DNA of 64,000 bases from Pseudoxanthomonas indica (lineage in GTDB: Bacteria; Pseudomonadota; Gammaproteobacteria; Xanthomonadales; Xanthomonadaceae): the NCBI RefSeq assembly GCF_900167565.1, contig NZ_FUZV01000001.1:310001-374000 (forward strand), written 5' to 3'. Under the pieces are notes generated by a model that saw only the letters and a list, made by a program, of their open reading frames with translations, made no database searches and was not told the origin of the DNA. Positions within the stretch are counted from its first letter, which is position 1, and each line of letters begins with the position of its first letter. This document shows, piece after piece, positions 1 to 9,221 of the stretch. Both the position numbers and the translations under genes were made by a program.

Positions 1-378
1 GGCCTGGTCTGGTACAGCATCAATCTGGGCTTGTCCGTGCAGGTGGACAGCGGCGGCAACCAGGTCAGCAACAGCCGCAGCAATGAAGTCTCGGCCGACC
101 TGCCAGCGCCCACCATCGGCGGCAGCTGGCGTTGGACCCCTGCCGATCAATGGCGCGTCTCCGCCGACGTGGGCTACTTCTCGGCCAATGTCGAGAGTGT
201 CGACGCCGATGTGACCTTCGGCCGCGCCGGTGTGGAGTGGTATCCGTGGGAGCGCTTCGGCTTCAGCCTGGACTACACCATCAGCCATATCGATGCGCAG
301 GCGGAGAAGAACAACTTCCGCGGCAATTTCGATTTCCAGGATGCCGGCGTGCGTTTTGGCGTGGCCTATCGCTTCTAG
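1..378 (+). CDS. Outer-membrane beta-barrel protein, C-terminal fragment
   Basis: The open frame runs in from the left window edge, so the start is missing. The visible 125 residues alternate polar and hydrophobic residues in strand-like blocks rich in Tyr, Trp and Phe. The protein ends in Ala-Tyr-Arg-Phe, and a C-terminal aromatic residue is the usual recognition signal for outer-membrane barrel assembly. It is probably a porin or outer-membrane surface-antigen-type barrel. The specific family cannot be named from this fragment. A GC-rich hairpin follows the stop codon. Confidence 0.6.
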   Translation, partial: GLVWYSINLGLSVQVDSGGNQVSNSRSNEVSADLPAPTIGGSWRWTPADQWRVSADVGYFSANVESVDADVTFGRAGVEWYPWERFGFSLDYTISHIDAQAEKNNFRGNFDFQDAGVRFGVAYRF

Positions 379-392
379 CTGCGCCTGCGCGG

Positions 393-413
393 CCCGGCGA
401 CGCCGTCGCCGGG
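393..413 (+). terminator. GC-rich hairpin after the barrel gene
   Basis: A 9-bp perfect stem (CCCGGCGAC / GTCGCCGGG) with a 3-nt loop lies 15 bases after the stop codon. No T-run follows, so this may be a weak or Rho-assisted terminator, or only an mRNA 3' end stabiliser. Confidence 0.35.
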
Positions 414-459
414 TCGGCCGCTTTCACTCATTTGCCTTGTCCATCCCGCACAATGCGGC

Positions 460-2349
460 ATGGCCCAACGCGAACCTGCCGCCACGGATGACACGCGCGC
501 CCAGGCGGCGGCGCGCAGCAACAGCCTGCGCGAGCGCGTCGATGCGCTGCGCAACCTGCCACCGTTCCTGCGCCAGATCTGGAAGACCAGCCCCGGCTTG
601 ACCCTGGCCACGATGGGCCTGCGGCTGGTGCGCGCCTTCCTGCCCGTGGCCACGCTGTATGTGGGCAAGCTGATCATCGATGAGGCCGTGCGGCTGGTGG
701 GCGTGGGCGCCGGGTTTGCCGGAATCGAGGACGCCTGGCACAGCGGCCAGCTCGATACCCTCGCCGGCTTGCTGGCGCTGGAACTGGGCCTGGCCATCGG
801 TTCGGACTTGCTGGGCCGGCTGATCAGCTACGGCGACGGCCTGCTCTCCGAACTGTTCACCAACGCCACCAGCGTGCGCCTGATGGAGCATGCCGCGCGG
901 CTGGATCTGGAGGATTTCGAAGACCCGGATCTGCAGGACAAGCTGGATCGCGCGCGCCGCCAGACCATGGGCCGGATGAACCTGATGAGCCAGTTGTTTG
1001 GCCAGGTGCAGGATGCGATCACCGTGGTGACCTTTGCCGCCGGCCTGGTGATCTACGCGCCCTGGCTGATCCTGCTGCTGGCGGTGGCGTTGATTCCGGC
1101 CTTTGTCGGCGAAGCGCACTTCAATGCGTTGGGCTACTCGCTCAACTTCGCCTGGACTCCCGAACGCCGCCAGCTGGAATACGTGCGGCAGACCGGCGCC
1201 AGCGTGGAAACCGCCAAAGAGGTGAAGATCTTCAACCTCCACCGCTTCCTGATCGATCGCTACCGCCGCCTGGCCGACAAGTTCTACCTGGCCAACCGCG
1301 CGCTGGCGCGGCGGCGGGCATTGTGGGGCACCTTGCTGGCAGCGCTGGGCACATTGGGCTACTACGTGGCGTATGGCTACATCGCCTGGCGCACGGTGCG
1401 CGGCGACTTCAGCATCGGCGATCTAACCTTCCTGGCCGGCAGCTTCCTGCGCCTGCGCCAGTTGCTGGAAGGCCTGCTGGTCGGGTTTTCGCAGGTCGCG
1501 GGCCAAGCGTTGTATCTGGACGATCTGTTTTCGTTCTTCGAGATTGAGCCGGAGATCATTTCGCCTCCCAACCCGGTGCCGGTGCCCCGTCCGATCGCGC
1601 GCGGCTTCGTGTTCGAGAATGTCGGCTTCCGCTATCCGGGCGCGGAACGCTGGGCGGTGCGTGCGCTCGACTTCGAACTGCGTGCCAACGAGGTGCTGGC
1701 GCTGGTCGGCGAGAATGGCGCCGGCAAGACCACCCTGGTCAAGTTGCTCGCCCGCCTGTACGACCCCGACGAAGGCCGCATCCTGCTCGATGGCCGGGAT
1801 CTGCGCGAGTACGACATCGACGAGCTGCGCGCCAACATCGGCGTGATCTTCCAGGACTTCGTGCGCTACCACCTCACCGCCGGCGAAAACATCGGCGTGG
1901 GCCTGGTCGAGGCGATGGACGACAAGGAACGCATCCGCCATGCCGCGCAGCGCGCGATGGCCGATGAAGTGATCGCCACCCTGCCCCAGGGCTACGACCA
2001 GATCATCGGCCGGCGCTTCAAGAACGGCGTGGATCTGTCCGGCGGTCAATGGCAGAAGATCGCCATCGCCCGCGCCTACATGCGCGATGCGCAGGTGATG
2101 ATTCTGGATGAACCCACCGCGGCGCTGGATGCGCGATCGGAGTTCGAGGTCTTCCAGCGCTTCAAGGAACTGTCGGACAATCGCACCGCCGTGCTGATTT
2201 CGCACCGGTTCTCCAGCGTACGCATGGCCGATCGTATCCTTGTGCTCAATGAAGGCCGACTGGAAGCCAGCGGCACCCATGAGCAGCTGATGGCCGCAGG
2301 TGGCCGTTATGCGGAGCTGTTCGAATTGCAGGCGGCCGGTTACCGTTGA
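460..2349 (+). CDS. ABC transporter, fused membrane and ATPase domains
   Basis: A 629-residue half-transporter. Residues of roughly 40-340 form an ABC exporter-type membrane domain with about six helices. The ATPase domain follows, with Walker A GENGAGKTT near residue 417, signature LSGGQ near 525, Walker B VMILDEPTAALD near 545 and H-loop ISHRF near 580. This is the exporter class that works as a homodimer and drives small molecules, lipids or peptides out of the cytoplasm. The substrate cannot be told from sequence. The downstream sugar dehydrogenase starts 57 bases later, so they may be co-transcribed, but no functional link is evident. Confidence 0.85.
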   Translation: MAQREPAATDDTRAQAAARSNSLRERVDALRNLPPFLRQIWKTSPGLTLATMGLRLVRAFLPVATLYVGKLIIDEAVRLVGVGAGFAGIEDAWHSGQLDTLAGLLALELGLAIGSDLLGRLISYGDGLLSELFTNATSVRLMEHAARLDLEDFEDPDLQDKLDRARRQTMGRMNLMSQLFGQVQDAITVVTFAAGLVIYAPWLILLLAVALIPAFVGEAHFNALGYSLNFAWTPERRQLEYVRQTGASVETAKEVKIFNLHRFLIDRYRRLADKFYLANRALARRRALWGTLLAALGTLGYYVAYGYIAWRTVRGDFSIGDLTFLAGSFLRLRQLLEGLLVGFSQVAGQALYLDDLFSFFEIEPEIISPPNPVPVPRPIARGFVFENVGFRYPGAERWAVRALDFELRANEVLALVGENGAGKTTLVKLLARLYDPDEGRILLDGRDLREYDIDELRANIGVIFQDFVRYHLTAGENIGVGLVEAMDDKERIRHAAQRAMADEVIATLPQGYDQIIGRRFKNGVDLSGGQWQKIAIARAYMRDAQVMILDEPTAALDARSEFEVFQRFKELSDNRTAVLISHRFSSVRMADRILVLNEGRLEASGTHEQLMAAGGRYAELFELQAAGYR

Positions 2350-2406
2350 CCGGTCCGCTGGCTGTCCGGCAGCCGCCCCGTTGTCCCATTCCCCCAGGAG
2401 CTCCCG

Positions 2407-3666
2407 ATGCCCTTGAAGTCCCGTCTTGCCGTGGCCACCACCCTCGCCGTGTTGCTGGTCGCCTGCTCGCCCGCGCCCGAAGCCGCCACTCCGGCCGCAG
2501 CGCAGCCCGCACCCGCGCAACCGGTCGCTGCCAAGAGTCTGGCCAGCACCTTGGGCGCGATTGAAGTCCAGCAGATCGCGGCTGGCCTGGATCATCCGTG
2601 GTCGGTGGCGCTGCTGCCGGAGGGCGGCTTCCTGGTCACCGAGCGCAGCGGCCAGCTGCGCCACGTCGGCGCCGACGGCGCGATCTCCGCGCCGTACACC
2701 GGCGTGCCGGCGGTGTTCGCCGAAGGCCAGGGTGGCCTGCTCGACGTGGTGCTGGCGCCGGACTTCGCCAGCAGCAAGCGCATCTTCCTCAGCTATGCCG
2801 AAGCTGGCGACAAGGGCCTGGCCGGCACCGCCGTGGCCACGGCGATCCTGGGCGATGGCGCGCTCACCGAGGTCAAGCGCATTTACCAGCAACTGCCCAA
2901 GCTCGATGGTGAAGCGCATTTCGGCTCGCGGCTGGCCTTTGATGGCCAGGGTCATATCTTCATCAGCCAGGGCGAACGCAACCATCGCCCCACCTCGCAG
3001 GAGCTGGACAAGCTGCAGGGCAAGCTGGTGCGCCTGAACCTGGATGGCAGCGTGCCGCAGGACAATCCCTTCGTCGGCCAGGCCAACGCGCGTCCGGAAA
3101 TCTGGAGCTACGGCCACCGCAACATGCAGGGACTGGCATTCGATCCGCGCACCGGCACCTTGTGGGAATCCGAGCATGGCCCGCGCGGCGGCGACGAACT
3201 CAATCATCCGCAGCCGGGCAAGAATTACGGCTGGCCGATCATCACCTACGGCATCAACTACTCCGGTCTGCCGATTCCCGAAGCGCAGGGCCAGGTCAAG
3301 GAAGGCATGGAGCAGCCGTTCCATTACTGGGCCAAGTCGCCTGGCCTGAGCGGCATGGCGTTCTATACCGGGCATGCGGATTCGCCCTGGAACAACAGCC
3401 TGTTCCTGGGCTCGCTGGCGGAGAGCAATTTGATCCGCCTGAGTTTGGACGGCGACAAGATCGTCGGTGAAGAACGCCTGCTGAGCGAAAACAGCGAGCG
3501 CGTGCGTGATGTGCGCGTAGCCGCTGACGGTGCGATCTATGTGCTGACCGATGAGGACAACGGCAAGCTGCTGCGCATCCATCCGCCCAAGGCGCCCGCT
3601 GCGCCGGCAGCGCCGGCCGCCCCGTCGGCGCCTGCCGCTCCGGCGCCGGCCCAGGGTCAGCCGTGA
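2407..3666 (+). CDS. PQQ-dependent sugar dehydrogenase, lipoprotein
   Basis: A 419-residue protein of the glucose/sorbosone dehydrogenase beta-propeller family (soluble aldose dehydrogenase, YliI-like). The N-terminus is a lipoprotein signal with lipobox LLVAC, giving lipidated Cys20, followed by an Ala/Pro-rich linker. Family landmarks are HPWSVALLPEGGFLVTERSG, HRNMQGLAFDP, SEHGPRGGDELN and KNYGWPIITYG. The C-terminal 28 residues are an Ala/Pro-rich tail. Predicted role: periplasmic oxidation of aldose sugars with pyrroloquinoline quinone. No PQQ synthesis genes are in the window. The stop overlaps the start of the next gene. Confidence 0.85.
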   Translation: MPLKSRLAVATTLAVLLVACSPAPEAATPAAAQPAPAQPVAAKSLASTLGAIEVQQIAAGLDHPWSVALLPEGGFLVTERSGQLRHVGADGAISAPYTGVPAVFAEGQGGLLDVVLAPDFASSKRIFLSYAEAGDKGLAGTAVATAILGDGALTEVKRIYQQLPKLDGEAHFGSRLAFDGQGHIFISQGERNHRPTSQELDKLQGKLVRLNLDGSVPQDNPFVGQANARPEIWSYGHRNMQGLAFDPRTGTLWESEHGPRGGDELNHPQPGKNYGWPIITYGINYSGLPIPEAQGQVKEGMEQPFHYWAKSPGLSGMAFYTGHADSPWNNSLFLGSLAESNLIRLSLDGDKIVGEERLLSENSERVRDVRVAADGAIYVLTDEDNGKLLRIHPPKAPAAPAAPAAPSAPAAPAPAQGQP

Positions 3667-4079
3667 TGCGCATCGGCTTCACGTTGGCCGGCGCTGTCGT
3701 TGCCGCGCTGTTACTGGCGGTTGTCTTTGCACCATCTCGCGCGCTGGCGCAGGCCAGCACGTCAGTGGATTTCAACGCCGCCAAGCGTGCGGCCGATGCC
3801 GACGAAGCGACGCTGACCGTGACCCAACGCGCGAACATCCAGCAGGCGCAATCGCGCCAGCTGGACACCGCGGTTGCCGACTGCGCCAGCCCCAATCCGG
3901 ACACCACTGCCTTTGTGGTGGTGGCCGAGTTGGATGCGCGGGGCAAGATTGTCCGTACCTGGCGTCAGGGCGACACGGCCTTGGCGCAATGCGTGGAGCA
4001 CGAGTTGAGTGGTCGCTTCCTGGAGCCGCCGCCGCGCGCACCTTTCCATGTGTCCTTTGAGCTGAGCTTTACCCGATGA
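3666..4079 (+). CDS. Secreted protein of unknown function
   Basis: 137 residues from ATG 3666; a GTG three bases upstream is also possible. The first 30 residues form a clear signal peptide ending near ALAQA. The mature part has two Cys-containing stretches and ends in a hydrophobic patterned segment that resembles the C-terminal domain of energy-transducer or AgmX-type proteins (CVEHELSGRFLEPP). The start overlaps the stop of the sugar dehydrogenase, and the stop overlaps the start of the thioesterase, so the three genes are probably translated from one mRNA. I do not recognise a specific function. Confidence 0.6.
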   Translation: MRIGFTLAGAVVAALLLAVVFAPSRALAQASTSVDFNAAKRAADADEATLTVTQRANIQQAQSRQLDTAVADCASPNPDTTAFVVVAELDARGKIVRTWRQGDTALAQCVEHELSGRFLEPPPRAPFHVSFELSFTR

Positions 4080-4525
4080 GCGACGTGCCAGACATCAATG
4101 CCCTGCTCCGCGCGCGTCTGCCTGCCGGCGTGCCCCTGCAGATTCCGCCGCCCTGCCTGGTCGATATGCAAGGTGAGGTGCTGGAGTACATCGAAGGTCA
4201 GTCGTTACGCCTGCGTTTCCCGGTACTGAAGCGCTACCAGAATCCGATGGGGCATATGCAAGGCGGCTTCATCGTCGCGGCGCTGGACAACACCTTGGGT
4301 CCGTTCTCGTATCTGATTGCCCCGCCCAGCGTGACCACCGCTTTGAATACGCAGTACCTGCGTCCGGTCCCCCCGTCAGAAACCCACATCATCTGCACGG
4401 CCGAACTGGTCGAGCGCACGCGCAACCAGTTGCATCTGCGTGGCGAAGCGCGCAATGGCGAAGGCAAGGTGCTGACGCTGTGTCAGGCGGTCTGCCAGAT
4501 CCTGCCGGCCGTCAGCCCAGGGTGA
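4076..4525 (+). CDS. PaaI-family hotdog thioesterase
   Basis: 149 residues with the PaaI/YigI-type hotdog signature: GHMQGGFIVAALDNTLG, where the Gly-Gly and the following Asp are the usual catalytic region, then TALNTQYLRPVP as the second core strand. Members hydrolyse acyl- or aryl-CoA thioesters, but the substrate cannot be assigned. The start overlaps the preceding stop by four bases (ATGA). The 3' end overlaps the convergent amidase gene by 14 bases. Confidence 0.8.
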   Translation: MSDVPDINALLRARLPAGVPLQIPPPCLVDMQGEVLEYIEGQSLRLRFPVLKRYQNPMGHMQGGFIVAALDNTLGPFSYLIAPPSVTTALNTQYLRPVPPSETHIICTAELVERTRNQLHLRGEARNGEGKVLTLCQAVCQILPAVSPG

Positions 4526-5318
4526 AGCGATCCGCATCCAGCATCGCCGGGAAGCGCTCGCGATGCTGCTGCAAGGCCTCGGCGGAAATGACGCTGGTGC
4601 TGATGCCTTCGCCCGGCCCCAGCTCGGCCACGGGCTGACCGAGGAAATCGATCACCGCACTGTCACCCGAATAAGTCAGCTCGTTGCCATCGGTGCCGGC
4701 ACGATTGACCGCCGCCACATAGCAGAGGTTTTCAATCGCGCGCGCGCGCAACAAGGTGCGCCAGGCATGGGCCCGCGCCGCCGGCCAGTTGGCCACGAAG
4801 ATCTGCAGATCAAAATCCAGCTGGCCCGGCCGCTCCACATCGAAACGATTGCGGCAGAACACCGGAAAGCGCAGGTCGTAGCAGACCTGCGGATTGATTC
4901 GCCAGCCTTTCCATTCCACCGACAAACGCTCGCTGCCGGCGGCATAGCGCTTGTGTTCACCGGCGTAACGGAACAGATGGCGCTTGTCGTAGTACGCCAG
5001 CTCGCCATCGGGCGTGGCCCAGAGCAGACGATTGAACACGCCGCCTTCGGCACGCAGCTGCACGCTGCCGGTGACGGCGGCATCGAGCTGGCGCGCCTGC
5101 GCGCGAATCCAGGCGACGGTTTCGCCGTCCATGGTTTCGGCGCGATCGATGGCGTCATTGCTGAAGCCGCTGGTGAAGGTCTCCGGCAGGATCACCAGAT
5201 CCGTCTGCCCCGCCAGCGGTGCGATCAGGCCGGCGTAGTAGTCGCGGTTGCCGGACGGATCGTGCCAGCGGGTTTCGCCTTGGATGAGGGAGATGCGCAA
5301 ATCGTGCATGGTCGACAC
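4512..5318 (-). CDS. Nitrilase-superfamily omega-amidase (YafV-like)
   Basis: 268 residues with the nitrilase catalytic triad visible: Glu46 in VILPETFTSGF, Lys112 in YYDKRHLF and Cys146 in NPQVCYDLRFP. It resembles YafV/NIT2, which deamidate alpha-ketoglutaramate and alpha-ketosuccinamate. It lies 2 bases downstream of the methionine aminotransferase on the same strand. This is the expected pairing for glutamine transamination followed by omega-amidase (glutaminase II route, linked to methionine salvage). The 3' end overlaps the convergent thioesterase. Confidence 0.85.
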   Translation of the reverse strand: MSTMHDLRISLIQGETRWHDPSGNRDYYAGLIAPLAGQTDLVILPETFTSGFSNDAIDRAETMDGETVAWIRAQARQLDAAVTGSVQLRAEGGVFNRLLWATPDGELAYYDKRHLFRYAGEHKRYAAGSERLSVEWKGWRINPQVCYDLRFPVFCRNRFDVERPGQLDFDLQIFVANWPAARAHAWRTLLRARAIENLCYVAAVNRAGTDGNELTYSGDSAVIDFLGQPVAELGPGEGISTSVISAEALQQHRERFPAMLDADRFTLG

Positions 5319-5320
5319 CC

Positions 5321-6469
5321 CTACAGCTTCTTCAGGCGTTCAATGGCCGCGTCCAGCGTCGCCTGGTTCTTGGCGAAGCACAGCCGCGCCAGGCGTTGGC
5401 CCGGCGGCGGGTTGTCGTAGAACGGCGACAGCGGAATGGCGGTGACGCCGTGCTCGATAGTCAGCCAGCGCACGAACTCGATGTCCGGCAGATCGCTCAC
5501 CGCCGAATAATCCACCAGCTGGAAATAGCCGCCCGGCACCGGCAACGGCTTGAGCCGGGTGCCGAGCAACTGTGCGCGGAAGTGATCGCGCTTTTCCTGA
5601 TAGAACGCGCCCAGCTGCTCGTAGTGCTCCGGCTCGTCGCGGATCATCGCGGCAAACGCATGCTGGGCCGGGGAGAAGGTGCAGAACACGTTGTACTGGT
5701 GGACCTTGCGGAACTCGGCACTCAAGGCCGGCGGCGCAATCGCATAACCGATCTTCCAGCCGGTGCAGTGATAGGTCTTGCCGAAGCTGGACACCACGAA
5801 GGCGCGCTCGGCCAGTTCCGGATAACGCAGGGCCGACTCGTGGCGGCGGCCGTCAAACACGATGTGCTCGTAGACTTCGTCGGAGATCAGCACGATCTCG
5901 GTGCCGCGCAGGATTTCGATCAGCCGGCGCATGTCGGCTTCGGCGAGCATGGCGCCGGAGGGATTGTGCGGACTGTTGATGATCAGCACGCGGGTACGCG
6001 GGGTGATGGCCGCCTGCACCTGGTCCCAGTCGACCGCGAAGGTCTGCGGGTCCAGCGCCACGTGCACGGCTTTCGCGCCGGCCAGCTCGAACGCCGGCTC
6101 GTAGCTGTCGTAGGCCGGGTCCAGCACGATCACTTCCTCGCCCGGACGCACCACCGCGTGGATGGCGTTGAACAGCGCTTCGGTGGCGCCGCTGGTGATG
6201 GTGATCTCGGTATCGACATTGACCTGGCGGCCGTAGCAGCGCAGTTGCTTGTCGGCAATCGCCTGGCGCAGCACCGGCACGCCGGTCATCGGCGCGTACT
6301 GGTTGTGGCCGGCGCGCATGGCGCGGTCCAGTTCGTCGATCAGGCGCTGCGGTACCGCGAAATCCGGAAAGCCCTGGCCCAGGTTGACCGCGCCGTGTTC
6401 GGCGGCCAGCTGCGACATCACGGTGAAGATGGTGGTGCCCACCTTGGGCAATTTGGTCTGAAGGTGCAT
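5321..6469 (-). CDS. PLP-dependent methionine aminotransferase (YbdL-like)
   Basis: 382 residues from the ATG at 6469; a much longer open frame continues upstream but has no family similarity. Fold type I aminotransferase of the YbdL/kynurenine aminotransferase group. Landmarks are GFPDF near the N-terminus, NSPHNPSG for substrate and PLP contacts, SDEVYE, and the PLP lysine K231 in SSFGKTYHCTGWKIGY. It likely transfers the amino group between methionine or glutamine and 2-oxo acids, including ketomethylthiobutyrate. It forms an operon with the omega-amidase. Confidence 0.88.
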   Translation of the reverse strand: MHLQTKLPKVGTTIFTVMSQLAAEHGAVNLGQGFPDFAVPQRLIDELDRAMRAGHNQYAPMTGVPVLRQAIADKQLRCYGRQVNVDTEITITSGATEALFNAIHAVVRPGEEVIVLDPAYDSYEPAFELAGAKAVHVALDPQTFAVDWDQVQAAITPRTRVLIINSPHNPSGAMLAEADMRRLIEILRGTEIVLISDEVYEHIVFDGRRHESALRYPELAERAFVVSSFGKTYHCTGWKIGYAIAPPALSAEFRKVHQYNVFCTFSPAQHAFAAMIRDEPEHYEQLGAFYQEKRDHFRAQLLGTRLKPLPVPGGYFQLVDYSAVSDLPDIEFVRWLTIEHGVTAIPLSPFYDNPPPGQRLARLCFAKNQATLDAAIERLKKL

Positions 6470-6535
6470 CCGCCTTTCCGGCAACCACGGGGGACAGGGA
6501 GTGTACGCAATGCCGGTGCAAGGCGATGATGCGGC

Positions 6536-6991
6536 ATGCATCGCTACAGCGTTCCGCCCACGGAAAGACAGCGCCTGCAGGCCGCATGGCAGGCGGCCTG
6601 CTACCGCGTCCAGCTTGGTCGGCACGCCTGCACCCTGCAGGTGGACCGGCCCGCTCCCGACCTGGAGCGCCGTTGGCCGGGCAGCACCTATGCGCTGGTC
6701 ACCGCCTTCAATCCGCCACCGGGACAGGCCAGCGCGCACGAGAACGCGCTGGCCGCGCGGCGCCTGGAGCAGCTGTTGGACTGCCATGGCTGGCCCATCC
6801 GTCCGGCCGAGGCCAGCGATGATCAGGGTCGCTGGCGCGAACCCGGCTGGCTGATCCGCGACCTGAGCCTGAGCCAGGCCAGCGCGCTGGCGCGGCGTTT
6901 TCGCCAGGGCGGCCTGCTGTTCTGGCGCCGCCGGCTGCCGGTGGGCCTGCAGCTGTTGTGGCCCTTGTTTGATGCAGAAAGTCCGCATTGA
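6536..6991 (+). CDS. DUF3293 protein
   Basis: 151 residues matching the DUF3293 pattern: YALVTAFNPPP, then a conserved Glu-Asn (HENALAARRLEQLL), a Gly-Trp segment (DCHGWPIRP) and a C-terminal ARRFRQGGLLFWRR block. Function is unknown. It is transcribed divergently from the aminotransferase with 66 bases between the starts. The next gene, ccmA, begins 88 bases after its stop, so it could share an upstream promoter with the ccm operon, though it is not a known maturation factor. Confidence 0.7.
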   Translation: MHRYSVPPTERQRLQAAWQAACYRVQLGRHACTLQVDRPAPDLERRWPGSTYALVTAFNPPPGQASAHENALAARRLEQLLDCHGWPIRPAEASDDQGRWREPGWLIRDLSLSQASALARRFRQGGLLFWRRRLPVGLQLLWPLFDAESPH

Positions 6992-7078
6992 AGGCACCCA
7001 CCGGCCCGGCCGGGGGCCCCGCCCGCTTACAATGCGCGCTGTTGTGCCGCCCACTGCCGCCAGGCTTCTGCCGTTTCG

Positions 7079-7723
7079 ATGACCGATTTCAGCCACGCCC
7101 ATCCGCCCCTGCTTGCAGCGCGCGGCCTGACCTTCACGCGCAATGACGAACCGGTGTTCGGCCCGCTGGACTTCGCGGTGGACGCCGGTGAGGCGCTGTT
7201 GGTGCAGGGCGGCAACGGCGCCGGCAAGACCACGCTGTTGCGGGTGCTGGCCGGCCTGTTGCGCTCGGACCAGGGCGATATCGATATCGACGGACGCCCC
7301 GCCAATGCTTCGCAGCGCTCGCATGCGATTGCGTATCTGGGCCACCTGCCAGCCTTGAAGGCCGATCTGAGCACCTTGGAAAACCTGCACTTCCTCTGCG
7401 GCCTGCATGGTCGCCGCGCACGCCAGATGCCGGGCAACGCGCTGGCCATGGTCGGCCTGGGCGGTTACGAGGACAGCCTGGCGCGGCAGCTGTCGGCCGG
7501 CCAGAAGAAACGTCTTTCACTGGCCCGCCTGTGGCTGTCGCCTGCACCGCTGTGGTTGCTCGACGAGCCTTACGCCAACCTCGATCTGCAGGGCATCAAC
7601 CTGGTCAACCGGATGATTTCCGCGCATCTGCGCGGTGGCGGCGCGGCGCTGGTCACCACGCATGGCGCCTATGCGGCGCCGCCGGTGCAGACCCGCATGC
7701 TGCATCTGGGAGGTGAGGCATGA
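7079..7723 (+). CDS. ccmA: Cytochrome c maturation ATPase CcmA
   Basis: 214-residue ABC ATPase. Walker A is G45-NGAGKTT, the signature is [13 protein letters not shown] and Walker B is [12 protein letters not shown]. CcmA works with CcmB, and the CcmAB complex uses ATP to release haem-loaded CcmE from CcmC/CcmD. It is the first gene of the ccm operon, and its last codons overlap the ccmB start by four bases. Length is normal for the family. Confidence 0.95.
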   Translation: MTDFSHAHPPLLAARGLTFTRNDEPVFGPLDFAVDAGEALLVQGGNGAGKTTLLRVLAGLLRSDQGDIDIDGRPANASQRSHAIAYLGHLPALKADLSTLENLHFLCGLHGRRARQMPGNALAMVGLGGYEDSLARQLSAGQKKRLSLARLWLSPAPLWLLDEPYANLDLQGINLVNRMISAHLRGGGAALVTTHGAYAAPPVQTRMLHLGGEA

Positions 7724-8418
7724 ACGCGCCGATGTCCACCGCACCGGGTTTGTTCGGCGCCGCTGCGGCTTTGATCCTGCGCGACCTGCGCTTGTTGTGG
7801 CGGCGCCGCGGTGATGCCGCGCAGCCGGCCCTGTTTGCCCTGCTGGTGGTGGTGCTGTTTGCACTGGGATTGGGCGGAGAACCGCAGGCGCTGGCGAAGG
7901 TCGCGGCGGCGGTGCTGTGGGTGGCGGTGCTGCTGGCGGGCCTGCTGTCGCTGGACACCCTGTTCCGTGGCGATGCCGAAGACGGCTCGCTGGAGCAATG
8001 GATACTCGCTCCGGTGCCGCTGGCCTGGCTGGTGGCGGTGCGCGTGCTGACCCATTGGGCCACCACTGCATTGCCGCTGGTGCTGGTGACGCCGCTGCTG
8101 GGCGAACTGCTGCATCTGCCGCGCGCGCAATTGCCGATCCTGCTGGTCTCGCTGCTGCTGGGCACGCCGTTGTTGAGCCTGCTCGGCGCGGTGGTGGCCG
8201 CGCTGACCGTGGGCATGCGTCGCTCCGGCATCCTGGTGGCATTGCTGGCGCTGCCGCTGTACGTGCCGATCCTGGTGTTTGGCGCCGGCAGCGTTGCCGC
8301 CAGTGCCCAGGGCCTGGATGCAGGCGGCGCGTTGCTGCTGCTCGGCGCGGGTCTGGTGCTCGCGCTGGTGCTGGCGCCGCTGACGGCCGCCGCCGCCATC
8401 CGCATTGCATTGAACTGA
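7720..8418 (+). CDS. ccmB: Haem exporter membrane protein CcmB
   Basis: 232 residues with six hydrophobic helices and the CcmB N-terminal pattern [21 protein letters not shown]. It is the membrane partner of CcmA in the complex that releases holo-CcmE. The start overlaps ccmA (ATGA). A TetR gene begins only 4 bases after the stop, which breaks the usual ccmB-ccmC adjacency. Confidence 0.94.
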   Translation: MNAPMSTAPGLFGAAAALILRDLRLLWRRRGDAAQPALFALLVVVLFALGLGGEPQALAKVAAAVLWVAVLLAGLLSLDTLFRGDAEDGSLEQWILAPVPLAWLVAVRVLTHWATTALPLVLVTPLLGELLHLPRAQLPILLVSLLLGTPLLSLLGAVVAALTVGMRRSGILVALLALPLYVPILVFGAGSVAASAQGLDAGGALLLLGAGLVLALVLAPLTAAAAIRIALN

Positions 8419-8422
8419 GCGC

Positions 8423-9091
8423 ATGACCGACGGATCCCCGGCGCTGCCGCGCCCTGCCCGCCCGCAACGCCCGCGCCCGGATTTCTATCGCCGCGGTGAG
8501 CAGCGGGTGGAGCGCTTCCTCGAAGCGGCCACCGAGGTGTTCCTGGAAAAAGGCTATCGCGATGCGCGGCTGACCGATGTGGTCGCCCGTTCGGGGGGCT
8601 CGCTCTCCACGCTGTACAGCGCCTACGGCGACAAGCAGGGTCTGGCGCTGGCGATCATGGATCGCAGCATCGCCGCCTTTGGCGCCAGCCTGGATCTGCT
8701 CGACGGCTCGCAGCTTCCGCCACCGCAAGCGCTGCCCGAAGCCGCCGAGCGGATGGTCGCCGAGACGCTTTCGCCCGGCCGGATCGTCACCCATCGCATC
8801 GTGATCGCCGAAGGGCTCAACTTCCCGGAGCTGCGCGACTGGTTCATGGAGCACGGCGTGGCGCCGGCCGAGCGCCGGCTCAGCGCCTGGTTCGAGCGCG
8901 AGCGCGTGGCCGGCCGGCTGGTGCTGGAACATGCCAGCGTGGCGGCCAACCGCTTCTACATGATGGTGTTCGGCGGCGTCATCCTGCGCTCGGTCAACGG
9001 CCAGATTGGCGCGGCCGATCTGCCACGCATCCAGCAGGAGGCGCGCGAAGCGGTCTCAATCTTCCTCGAAGGCGTGCTGCCACGCGCCTGA
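8423..9091 (+). CDS. TetR/AcrR-family regulator inside the ccm operon
   Basis: 222 residues. The N-terminal TetR helix-turn-helix covers roughly residues 30-75 (AATEVFLEKGYRDARL, then SGGSLSTLYSAYGDKQGLAL). The C-terminal ligand/dimer domain is AefR-like, with HRIVIAEG, FPELRDWF and FYMMVFGGVILR. It lies 4 bases after ccmB and 130 bases before ccmC on the same strand, so it is at least partly co-transcribed with the maturation genes. It is clearly related over most of its length to the regulator at 35721-36416. Target and ligand are unknown; it may regulate its own operon. Confidence 0.88.
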   Translation: MTDGSPALPRPARPQRPRPDFYRRGEQRVERFLEAATEVFLEKGYRDARLTDVVARSGGSLSTLYSAYGDKQGLALAIMDRSIAAFGASLDLLDGSQLPPPQALPEAAERMVAETLSPGRIVTHRIVIAEGLNFPELRDWFMEHGVAPAERRLSAWFERERVAGRLVLEHASVAANRFYMMVFGGVILRSVNGQIGAADLPRIQQEAREAVSIFLEGVLPRA

Positions 9092-9221
9092 ACCCGGCCA
9101 TTGCCCTGCGACGCTGGGTCGCAGCCCCGTGCTTGGCTCGGTCGCCCCAGTCTGGGAAAATGCGGCGGAATCCACAGAACAGAGCCGCGCCAGCATCCCA
9201 CTGGATGCCCCAACGCACGCC

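Noticed and set aside
1423..3582. 719-codon open frame on the minus strand
   Set aside because: It runs antisense across the ABC transporter and sugar dehydrogenase genes, both of which have clear motifs. Long antisense frames are expected in GC-rich DNA with strong third-position bias.
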